DNA of 64,000 nt from Asterochloris sp. CNOR1 (Eukaryota; Chlorophyta; Trebouxiophyceae; Trebouxiales; Trebouxiaceae). Below, one piece after another: positions 40,688 to 52,600 of this stretch. The notes below the pieces were generated by a model. It saw only the letters and a program-made list of their open reading frames with translations. It searched no databases and had not been told where the DNA came from. The DNA lies in the NCBI GenBank assembly GCA_963969365.1, contig OZ017749.1, positions 3,968,001 to 4,032,000 of the forward strand, written 5' to 3'. Numbering within the stretch: position 1 is the stretch's first letter; every line of letters begins with the position of its first letter. The translations under genes were made by a program, and so were the position numbers.

Positions 40688-43600
40688 TCACTGCAATGGC
40701 ATGTCAGCTGTCAACGGAGACAGGTTTACAGGCCTCAGGATGTCCCACTTCCAATGCACCTGCTCGAGCTCTGCCTCTGCGCTGCTGCTCTGTGGGGCTG
40801 GGCCCTGTTCAGTGGGGTTCTCCCTGATGAACTTCATGGCTTCCTGCTGCTCTGAGACAAGCTGGCCCAGCTGCTGCTGCAGCACGCGTGCATCCTGCTC
40901 GTGATCTGCAGGTGGCGGCACAATGTCAGTGACAGGGAGAAGGTGTTTATCAGAAAATAACAGAGAGTGAATTGAAACTCCTTATTAGCAGTATTCTAGG
41001 CAGCTTGAGTTGGGATCTGGACATGTAGTGAGCTGACCATGTCACCACACAAAGAACAGCTCAAGTCACATGCAAACTGCAGTTGCAGGCGGCAGCAGGC
41101 ATCAGAGCCCTCTCTGGCTGCTTAGCCAAATGAGGTGCCTGGCCTTGCCCTCCTGCAACGATGCTTGGACCAAAGCGCAGGCCACTGAGCTTCACTCTGC
41201 TTCAGCAAGCTTTCCCTCAGATTGTGATGCTATGGCCCACCCTTACGTGCCAGCGTCATGGCAGCAAGCCTGCCCAGTGAGGTGTGACAGCCCAGCAGGG
41301 TCACCCAACAAAAAATGCTTGCAAATTCACCAAGCAAGATCAGCAGCTCGGCCAGCTGCCCCATCTCCTGGGCCTGGCGGGGGCTGACTGCCAGCTCCCG
41401 CAGGTGCTGTGCCAGCGCTGCCTCCTCCTGAGGGCTGCCTTGGCGGATGCGCAACCCTTTGGCCTGCAGGCAGGAACCAGGGCTTCTCAGTTTTTGCTGC
41501 TTTCTGCACAGCCCTATGAAAGAGACATGCAGCTGGGGTGTGGTAGTCAGAAAATTAGCACAGATGCAGAGAAGCTTTTGCAGTCCCAGCTTGTAACTTG
41601 TTCGCGGGCAAAGCGCAGTCTGGGGGCCTTAATCCTTGCTCGGTGTCAAGCCCACATAGCTTGCCCTTGGAACGAGTGGCACCTGGTAGCTATGCACAGG
41701 TTGACCAGCTATTCTGAGACCCATCTTGCTCCATCTCTCTTTTGACCAGCCGCCCGCTGCTGCTGGCTGATGAAGTCACAGTGCCCAAGCTGATGGGCAG
41801 TGTTGGCCCACCTTGCCCTTTTTCTTCTTGGCAGGCCTGCGCCCACCCACAGTGGAGGCCGGCCGCCCGCTGCTGCTGGCGGCTGCAGATGCCCCAGCAG
41901 GATCGCCGGTGGCTGATGTGTAGGCGCTCATCCCAGAGACCACGCTGGAGGCCTGGGACCAGGCATCCTCGTCTGCATCGCGAGCCAGGTCAGCAGCAGC
42001 ATCTTCAGCTGCAAGGGCCGCCTGCGGAAACAGCACTGTATCATCAGGACACTAATCCCTGCATGTGCATTGAGCACACGAGGGAGGTCAGCGCTTGCCT
42101 CCTGTGCTTCAAGAAGGGCTTGCAGAACTAACACGCTGCCATCAGGGAAATGTTCTCTGCACGTGCTTGGTTGCAAACAAGTTCAGCAGCTGCCTCCTTT
42201 GCTGCAGGGGGCCCTTGCAGGTTTACATGTTATCAGGACAGTGCTTCCGGCATGTGCACAGTGGCAAACAAGCTCATCAGCTGCCTCCTGAGCTGTAAGG
42301 TGGCCCTGGAGTAGTAGCTTGAGAATGTGGCTGCAAGGTGGATGGGCACGAGTGTCAGGCAATTTGGGGGGCGGCACCCTCCCGTTGCGACGGCGTGCCC
42401 GCAGCTGCAGCATGTCCAGTGCATCCCAGGCGTGCGCTGTGAGATTGAGGGGCCGGGCAGAGCTGCAGCAGCAGCATGGGCCCTTGCCAGGCCTTCAGAG
42501 TGGGGCCTCAGAAGAAGCTGCTTTTGCCAGCGCCATGCAGTTAGCTCAGTGCTGCCTGCTGCAGTGGGTTGTGCACAGGTGCAAAACAGGCGGCAGCTGG
42601 TGCACCCTTGATTGCAACTCTGCCGGCACCAATTCATCACCAAGGTAGCTCCATTGGGGCTGGGTTGGGACCGCCCAGAGATATCCCATGACTTGACACC
42701 CAATCGTGTACTCCACTGACCTCCATGGCCGCGCGCCGGCTGCGGACCTCCCTCAAGCGCGCCAGGTACTTGCGCAGGCGCTCAGCGTTGTCCCTCAGGT
42801 CGGACAGTGCAGCAGAGGCTGCCTCTGCCCCAGCAGGAGCGATGACTGTGTCTGCTAGGTCATCCCTCTGATGCCTGCATAGCAAAGTACAGCTTCAAGC
42901 TTTCCTGCAAACAGAAGACAGTTATGGGTCATTGGTGCCACCAGGTCATGCTGCTGCTGCCTGCAGAACACTCGACCGCTTCCCAGTATCCCTGTTTTAC
43001 AAAGTGTGTCATGATCAGTGGTGCTGCTCAGGTCGTCCCATTGCTGCCTGCAGGGCACTCAGCAGCAACAATGGTGCTGGATTAAAAGCTCTGGGAAAGT
43101 GCCTTGTAGTGGCAGCATCTGCAAAGTAGACAGTTTCTCAGGCTTGGCCTGACCTGGGACAGCATTGGTGTAAGAATGCACCTCCATGGAAGCATGCATG
43201 AAGCAGTCGCAGGGCCCCCCCACATGACCGTTCCAACAGTGAAACCGCTCTGAAGACGGAGGGTGGCTCACTGATGCGCCACGCGGGCAGTGCTTTCGCT
43301 ACTCCTGTGCATGTGCAAGCAGCAGCACTTCGTTTCAAGCACCCTACTCTTCAGACGCCGATTTGACTCACTGGTATGCCACGCGCAGTGCCTCCTGCCA
43401 CTCCCGTGCGCGTGTGAGCAGCAGCACCGCGTTGTCAGCATCCCTGAGATAGTGCTCGGCCACAGCTGCAGCCTCTGCCAAGGCGCCATTGCCGGTCAGC
43501 TGCTCCACTGTGTCACCGGCCAGGCGCTGCAGCTGCTCAATGGGCATAGCCATCCGCCCTGCAGCCACGCATCACATGATGTTTGATTGTGCAGGCGGGC

Positions 43601-46600
43601 ATGTCTGCCAGCCACTTCTCAAAAATGCAGTCCTGCACAACTGCTTGGGGGATATGCCCTGCAGCCAAGAATGCAGGTCTTCACAATGCCATTGATTTTG
43701 TGCAGGAAGATACTTTGTCACATAGCATGCAATTGCTCAGGGAGAGCAGTCATATGCCCTGCAGCCAAGAAGAGGCAAAGCCAAAGAGGTGCATTGCATC
43801 AGCCATCGAGCCTGGCCATGGCCGTGCAGCCAAGCATTACCACTAATCTTCATGTCGTTTATAAGCCCGCTTGTCAGCTGCCTCGCATGGCCCTGTGCCT
43901 TGTGCACAGGCAGAAAGGCCTCCTGCCATGTCCATTGCTTGTGCAGTTCATGGCAGTGCGTGGTGGCTGGTGTTGCATGAGGCATGCCCGTTGCAATGTT
44001 TCCAGCATTGCAAGTCCAGGGCCTGATCCTAGGCAGGGTTCTTCTGGGCAGAGCCTTACACCATAGCAGCCCAGCCAGTATGCCCCCCAACGCCTCCAGC
44101 TGCATGCAAAGGAGCTGCAGTGCTGCAAGAGTACAAAAGCATCCCGGAGGGACCCAAAATGCAGCTGCAGCTCAGTGAGTAAGCAAAATGCATACCCTAC
44201 CTGCCGATGCAGAGACCACACGGCGCGGCACCCCAGCTGGTATGCTCTCAGCACCTTGAGCTGCAAGGCAGTTGCAGCAGTGCAGCAGTAGAGAGCACCC
44301 TGGGGGGTCCAGACCTGCAGCTGCAGCCGAGTAAGAGAGAAAGGACATGTGTACCCCACCTGCCACAGCAAACACCATGCGCCACTGGCCGCCCAGCTGG
44401 TACGCCCTCAGCGCCTCTGGCAGGGCCCCAGCTGCCAGGAAGGCTGCAGCAGCGTCCTCAAACATATTGCGCTGCTGCAGGGACTCGCCATAGGCCAGCA
44501 GGACCTGTCGCCGCTGCTCCTTGCTGCTGCCCGTCAGGTGCAGGAGCTCCCGCAGCAGGCCCTGCAGCAGCCTTCCAGTGTGGGATGATATGCCGGTACA
44601 GATGCTATCTTTCTGCAGCGAGTGAGAGGTGGCAGTCAAGCCACCTGGACCTGCAGGCTCCCATAGCAAGCTCTGAAGCCGCACTTCAGCTGCCAGCTGC
44701 TTGGAATACAGTTATAGGAGGATGAGAAGCCGCCGTTAGGCACCTGTGGATCGTGACACCATCCAGAATCAAAGATTCATGCAGGACCTTGCTGGCAGCA
44801 GGTGCTGTAGCGAGCATGTGCCAACTGAATGCAGCACAGCAGCCACTCATATTGCTCACATCAACAGGCACAGTCTCCGCTTCTAGGTACCACTCACACA
44901 CACAGTACCGTGCAGCCCACCTTGCTCTGAGCCAAGGCTAGCGCATCCCCAAAGTGTCCCTCCCCCGCGGCCAGCAGGTGCTGCAGCGCGCGGTCCCAGC
45001 GGCGCAGGTGCACGTCGATGGCGTGGCGCGTCAGCGCGGTGGAGGGTTTCCCCGCAAACCCTTGCAGCTCCAGCAGGTACTCCCCTGGATCCCTCTGTGC
45101 GTGGGAGATCACCATGTAGGCCAGCTCCACGTCGTACATACCCAGGGCAGCCCTGCAGGCAACCATACATGGCTGCATGCCCAGCTGAGGGATGAGGTGA
45201 CGACGTGGAGCAGTCAGCGCACAGCCCTGGCACTCACAGCCTGTTCGCACCTGCACAGGTGAAAGTCAGGCTGAGTGATGAGGTGTTGTGGCTGTGCATG
45301 CATTGAAGGGCTTCAACTGCTGAGGTGGTGGGCCAGCAGATCTACATCATACATGCCCAGGGCAGCTCTGCAGGGATTATGCATGCCTGAGTACCCACAC
45401 ATGGCCGAATACCCAGCTGTCTGCGCATGGGAGGTCACAATGCAGGCCAGCTCTGAGACGTAATAACCTAGGACAGCCTGCAGGCAAACATACGTGGCTG
45501 CATGCCCAGCTGAGGGATGAGGTGAGAACGTGGAGCAGTCAGTGCACAGCCCTGGCACTCATAGCCTTTGAACCTGTGCACAGGGCTACCCTTGAAGTAG
45601 AACAGGGTTCAAGGATGGCAGCTGAGAGCTCTGCAGCATGCATGCGCATGGCAGCTCTCCAGGGAGAGCAGGGTAAACACTGGCCACCTGAGCTTGGACA
45701 TGCTCCTCAACCTCATAGTTGCCCAGGTGATGCCTTGTGAGAAATGCCAATCGCTGTGAGAGGACCCATGCAGTGAGTTGCCAGGACTTTAAGGTCAACA
45801 TCTTTCCTGGACCTGGCTGCTCCCTGAGCGGGCTCAGGAATCCCATGTTGAAGTATGTATGCCACACATCTCACCTGTAGAGCCGTTCGGTGTCAATTGT
45901 GAGCATGAGGTGCTTCATCCCTGCGCCAGCTGTGACGGGAGGTCCCGACGTAGGCTGGTCAGCTCCATGGTGACCATCTGCCTCGCTGTGCCCATTTGGC
46001 AGCGTGGGGTCTGGACGAGCCAGAGGAGCACCTGCAGCCACCCATCAACATGCTGCAGCGCCTTGAGATGTACAACGTGTGCTGGCTACCATCTGCAGCT
46101 CCTGCACCCGCTTTGCTGCAGCCTGGCAGCATCCCACCAGGCACAATTCTCCAGTTAAAAAGGAGGCAGCCTTGGAGCCTCCTTTACAGGAGCAGGGGTC
46201 TACCCTAAACCCTACATACCCTCCTCGTGTGCCATCTGCAGCTCCTGCACCACCTTCAGGAATGCCAGGGCGCCCTCCAGGTCATTGCAGACAGCAAAGG
46301 ATGTGAGCAGGGGCCGCAGGAAGCGCTCCTGCCCAGCCTGCTCCAGTGCCTGCCTTACAGCAGTGGCCACTGCCAGCACCTTGCCTTCGGGCTGAGCCTG
46401 CAGCAGCGCAGCGGCTTTTCTCAGCTATTGTCGTTGCCAGCACCTTGATATTTGGCTGAGCCTGCACCAATATGGCGTCTACTGCTGCCCACCTTATGGC
46501 AGTGGCCACTGCCAGTCCCCTGCATTCTGGTGGGCCTGAACCACCATGGCTTGAGCCTGCACCAGATATTGTTGCGTCTTGGAAAGGACATCGGAGCACA

Positions 46601-49600
46601 AGAGGCCATCTCAACACTGGTGACTGCAGCCTTGATTGCAGCTGACCCGGAGGCAGCCCGTCATGCACATCACATTGCATTGCTCCACAACAAATGCCTC
46701 CCTCACACTTGGATTTGGGTATTGCAGCCTAGCATTCACAATGCATCCCACCACAACAGATTTGTGACATGCACCTCACGCATCGCCAATTACCCAACAT
46801 GGAAGTCAGGGGAAGATTAGTAAAAGACTTGTTTTGTCCTGTGTGTCAGCACATCACAGCTGCAAGCTGCACACCAAAATGACTCCCACTTGGTGCAATA
46901 TAGCCTTGCCTGCATGGCAAAGGCAGCACTGGCCAGGAGGACACCCTCACAACTGGCCAGCAAGACACCCTCACAACTGGCCAGGAAGACACCCTCACAA
47001 CTGGCCAGGAGGACGCCCTCACAACCAAGCAGGAGGCGGCATCGGCATGCAGGCCAGACACAGGCCAAGCACCACATCATGTTTTGATGAATCTGCCTCC
47101 GTCTGAAGCAGTCAGTTAAGCCCAACCTGGGCTGTACCCCCAACTGATGCAAGCCAAATAGCATGTCTGCTCATGCCGCCTGTCCTTGCAGCTGATGCAG
47201 TCATTCTGGCTCAACTCTGGCTCATCTTGAGGATTGCCCCAACCCCGACTTGGACTCTCAACGCTGTGCAGGGCAGAGGGCCACGTCTGTGCCTGTTCTC
47301 AATCCCCTGCCTGGCACCTGATGCTCGCTACCTTGGCTCCATAATCAAGCAGGGCATAGTCAAACTTGCTGACACTCAAAACTGTGCCACCTCCACATTT
47401 GGCATTGCAATTCTGAATGTGCTACATCTGCTGCAAGCCTGACGTGAGGAGCTACATAGCCCCAAGCAGGCAGGCTTCTGTGACTTGGACAGACAGCTGT
47501 CATACTATCTGGGCAACATGTCAATGTCAAAGCCGGTCTGGGTGAAGTCTCATCTGTTCAGCCCATTTGGGCCAAAAGCTTATCGACTCAGCCTAGCCTC
47601 ACCTGCAGGGGCTGCCCAGCCTCGACCTGCACTGCTGCCGCATAGAGCCCGCCCTCAGCAGTCACGCTGGTGGGCCGCAGGGCTTGCAGCAGGTCCACCA
47701 TGTCCTGGTCAGCCTGCAGCAGCCCGTCAGCAGTGTCAGGCAGGAGCATGGTATGACTGCATGCAGCACACACGCCAGCCGTGGAAGCCCTGTCTAAAAC
47801 AGCAGGCCAGCTGTTGAAGTCAGGCATGCACTTCTGCCATGCTGGCAGCCATCAAAGCCAGTATGGAGGACACCGTGGCCTGCAGCAGCAGGCCAGAACT
47901 GTCAGCAGTCAGCCAGGGCCAGCGCAACCGCCCATTTGCAAGGCTTCCAGCTCCAACATCTGCTTGCAGCACATTGCAAGGCATGTCAAGCAAAAATTCG
48001 GATGGTACCTGCCCGGCCAATGATGTCGGCCTGCAGCATCAGTGCAGCAGTATGTCAGGTGGAAGCAAGGCGGCACCTGCCTGCAGCACGCAGGTCAGCA
48101 ATGCACGCTTGTACGTTGCATGTCATCCTTCACAAGCACAGCATTACCATTTGTTGCACAAGGCGAGATTGCAAGTTGACGTAGCATCACACTGGCAATG
48201 CAAGAGAGGGCACTGCAGTCACAATTTGCAGTCGTCACAGTTGACAACCAAAGTGCAACATAAATGTTTGGCGAATGCCAAATAGAGCAAACATGGTGTT
48301 GGCTGCGTGGCTGAAGACCTCTGCACTTGTGGCACCCTTGAACAGGTGCAGAGGGCCAGCGAGGGCGCTCACATGGCAAGCATGTCTTGCCAGCGCAGTC
48401 ACCAGCAAGAGCAGTTCAATTATGCAGCGGGCCAGAGAAGAGCATCCGCATCAAAAGTGTCTTCACTCCAGCAGGCCATGCTGGCAAGGATAGCCTGCCC
48501 CAGCATTCAGCAACGCACCTGTGCATTGCGGACAAACTCCCCTGCATGCTCCACAAAGTCCGGCCAGCCCAGGTCAACCATGATGTTCAGATCCACCCTG
48601 TTGGCAGTCGCTAGCTCCCACGCCTCTGCATAGCTGTGGGCCTGCGTTGCAAGGGAGCCAGTACTGAGTATCCCCTCAAGCTGATGATGTAACCTTAGAA
48701 TATGACTTTGGGGCCATTCACACAGCTGCCGTGGAGTGCCAGGGCTGCTTCCAGCTGCCCCTGAAGGTGTTCTGCACTGTTGACAGCTTGAACTCCTACC
48801 GTCACAGTGAGGAGCACATCTTGATGGCAGCACAAGGCTCCGGGTGCGTGCGAACCATCTGAGTTGAATAGGCAGCAACCCCTTAGCTCTAGCAGCACTG
48901 GCTGTGCAGCCTATCTCACCTGGAGCCTTCGATGATGAACATGCTGCATACAACAAGTACACTGCACACCAAGGAGAGGCGCAAAGCACAAGACGCTGGG
49001 ATCGTCAGACAGATTGAGGGAGCCCAGGCAGCAGACTGAGCATCCCCTCCTGCCAACATTTTGACACAGCAGCGCCCCTGAGCAGCCCAGTTCACCTGAA
49101 GCTCAGCTGCGATCGCCTTGAGCACCAGAATGCGTGGGGACACGACCTCTAGGTTCCCCCGCGGCAGCTGCAGCACAGCCACCGTGCCACCAGAGGGGAC
49201 AGCCACCAGGCGACTGCCAGGCTCCACTGTGCGCACTGCCACGTCCTGCGCAGCCAGCCCTGCAGCAAGAAGGGGCATTGATGGGCTTGCTCTGTGTGCA
49301 CTAGTCTGTCAGACAGTAGCCTCGCTGAACGCACTGCCATGTCATGTGCTGCCATTCCTGTGGCAAGAAGGGAATGTTGGATTGCAGTCTGTGTTGCCAG
49401 GTGCCCAATAGGTATAGACATTGGCTGTTCTGTGCAGACAGCCTGCAGAAAGCCGGGGCCGGTGGGGCTACTGCGGGACTGTGTGCAGCTGCAAGACATG
49501 GTTCCAAGACAAGAGGCTCCACCATGAGCAAATGCCGTGTCCCGCGCTGCCAGCCCTGCAGAGACAGCTGCTACAAACAGACTGCATGGAGCTGTGTGCA

Positions 49601-52600
49601 GGCAAGGGTGTGACAGGAAGGCAGGAGAGCACCTGCACGGTCACTCAGCACATGCAGTCACAAGAGAGACCGAGGCTGCTGCCCTTTGCTTCAACCTCAT
49701 GGTTTACGACAAGGTCAGGCATCTGACCGCACACCTGAGAGATGCATAATTGCAGGGGCGCATGGCTGCATGCATGCGTACTTTCTTTCTGCTTTGAAGA
49801 GCCTCTGCACTGTCATTCAGCTCTTGCAGTCACAGGCAATCACAAAGGGCAGAGAGGGTGCTGCCCTATGCTTCAAATACTATGCTGCACAGCAAGATCA
49901 GGTGTCTGACTGCACACCCGAGAGGCTGCCGAGACGCATCATTGCATGCATGCTTGCTTTAATTGTACTGTGGAGCATCTGACTGCACACCTGAGAGGCC
50001 GCCAGGACGCATGGCTGCATGCATGCTTGCATGCAGCTGGCTGGTGTTGCCGCCTGCCCAGGTGGTTGCAGATGGCTGACGAACAGAGGGGTGTGTCCTG
50101 CAGCAAACACGTCTTGCCCCTGACGAAGCACCAAACAGGCAGCGACATGCAGGGACATGACGGCGAAAGTGACTTCTGCTCAGTTCAATACATGGGTGAC
50201 CAATGGAAAGTCAGCCCTCCAAGCAGAGGCTGCAATTTGCAGGTGCTATGTTTGGTGACGTTCAAGGGTTTGCCTGCAAGTTAGAGTAGAGCCTGGGCTG
50301 CCATGCTGCCTGCAGCTTACTGTTGTGCCACCTCCTGCTGACACAAGGGGTGCACGGGGCAGCACATATTCAACTTGGGGCTGCACAAGGGCCTACATGC
50401 TGCAGAAGCTTGCAGCCCCCATGTGCAGCAGCACTTTGACAATGGTTCTCACAAAGAGACTGGCTCTCCTGCTGCAACTGCAGAATCACTCCAGAGATTG
50501 CCAGAAAGGATGGCTGCACCTGCCTGCTTGTGCGCAGGAGCACACCTCGGTGGCTCCTGATGCGCGAAGGTTGCTGATGCAAGGTGCCCACCTTGAGTCT
50601 GCGGCACCAGGCCCCTGCTTCACCCTGGCCTGGTCCACCAGCCAGGCCTGCAGCTGGCGGAAGGGGATGCTGTGCAGCTGGTGCTGGCGCGTGGTGAACA
50701 GCAGGAAGGGACCGCCCGGCCCCTCCTTCCTGACAGCCATGGAGGTGCAGTCAGGGGTGATGAGCTGGGTGCCCAGGTGGAGCTGCCCCTGAGGGGTCAG
50801 GCCGAGGGCCGGGGGCATACCTGCGGTGCAGGAAGTTAGAGCATTGAGCACAGAGCCTGAATGCACGCCATTGCAAGCTGTGAGGGGCCAGGCTGAGGGC
50901 TGGGGCCTGCCTGCAGAGCACAAATCTGGGGCAAGCGGCAGCGTTCAGCACATGCACGCAGGATGCCAGTCAGGCCATGCGCTGGCAAGCCTGTGTGCAG
51001 TGCAGGCAGATGGGGCATGCAGCTCAAAACATCAAGCACAGCTGCTGAGATGCATGTCGGCTTGCAGTGCCAGCACGACCCCGGGCTGTTGAGGCCATGT
51101 GTCGGGGGCATGCTCGCACTACAGGAAGAAGGGCCATGATGCTCAGTGTCCAGCACAGCAGTTGAGATGCATGTCTGTGGTCGTGATAACCCCTGCATCA
51201 TGGGCCTGCAGGCTCCAGCTGCAGCAGTACCCCACATGGTGCTGCAGGCCCAGAAGCACCAGATGCACTACCTAAAGTGCTCACAGGTGTGGCCGCCTCA
51301 TGCACTGCAGGGATTGGGGTCAGCAGCCCAGGCCAGATGGCCATTGTCACGCCTTGTGCTGATGTGGGTCTGCGAGTTCCTTACCTGGCAGCTGCAGGGC
51401 TGCGGCCGGCACAGGAACAACCTCTGCACAGGGACCGGGAAATCCTTGTAGGGCCCTCATGCCTCTGGCTGAGCAGTGGTGGATGGCGCCATTCTCGAGG
51501 TGCAGAAGCGCGCCCCCCGTGGGGCAGGGCAGGGCTTGCACCACCCTGGCTGGCAGACCTGCAGCCAGGGCGCCATTGTGATGCAGCTGACACCAATACG
51601 GCTGCGAGAGGATGAACATCTGGAGCTTAGCATCTCAATCAAGTGCAAGCTTTGCAGCAGCATGAAAACAAGCCCGTTTGCTTGCTTGCAAGGCATCCTT
51701 GTTGTGTGTGCTTTGCATCAACCTGCATAAGAAGCACCTTACGTGCTTTGCATGCACCTGCCATGTGCAAAGCAGCAAATGCAAAGTAGTATGTGTTTTG
51801 CTTTCCAGGGATATCAAAAAGTGCAAACCCCAACAGCAGCAGAGTTGCACAGGCAACAGCCTCTGCATTGGGAGCCTGCACAAGTAGCCACACAGAGCAG
51901 CCCTCAAGCAAATGCACCTGCACAGCTGAGGGTGGTTGGCTGGGCGCTGACAGTGTTGCCTGGGCCCCACTGAAGCTCCAGCATGACAGTGGCGTCAGAC
52001 CCTGCGCCGCTGGAGCCGACCAGCAGCAGCTGAGCCTCAGACATCCAAGCCATCAGCCTGCAGCACGTCAGAGGGGCACAGGTAACACAGCTGGTACTGG
52101 CAGCGGTCACCCAACACCAGAATAGGTCTTGGCAGGCAGGCCTCCCTCAAACAAGGCAGCAAACTTTAGCTTGACTACTCAAACGTCCGGCACCTACAGC
52201 TGATGCCCTACCCATCAGTAGTCGCCCAAAACCATGACGGCTGGGGTTGCAGGACTGCGCAGCCCTCGGCTGTACTGGCCATCCCCCACCTGATGAAGTT
52301 TGCAAACGTACTTCCGTGGGAGGCTCGACTCCTTATCAGTGTCAGATGTTCCCCAAATGGTGCTGGACACGGCCATGGCTGCGCGTGCACACACAGCAAC
52401 TGCAATGCCTGTGGGCAACACACCAGGGCTGAGGCCGCAGGACACAGGCAAACACCATTTTGGTTACCTGATCCTCCGAGCCTGATGCACCTCGATATGC
52501 ATCTGCACTTCCGTGGCGGATAGCTGCGGCTCATCATCAATGTCGCCCAGAGTGTTGGCGGCGCTGCTGTGGTCTGAGGCTTCGGCCGCCTCAGCAGCTT

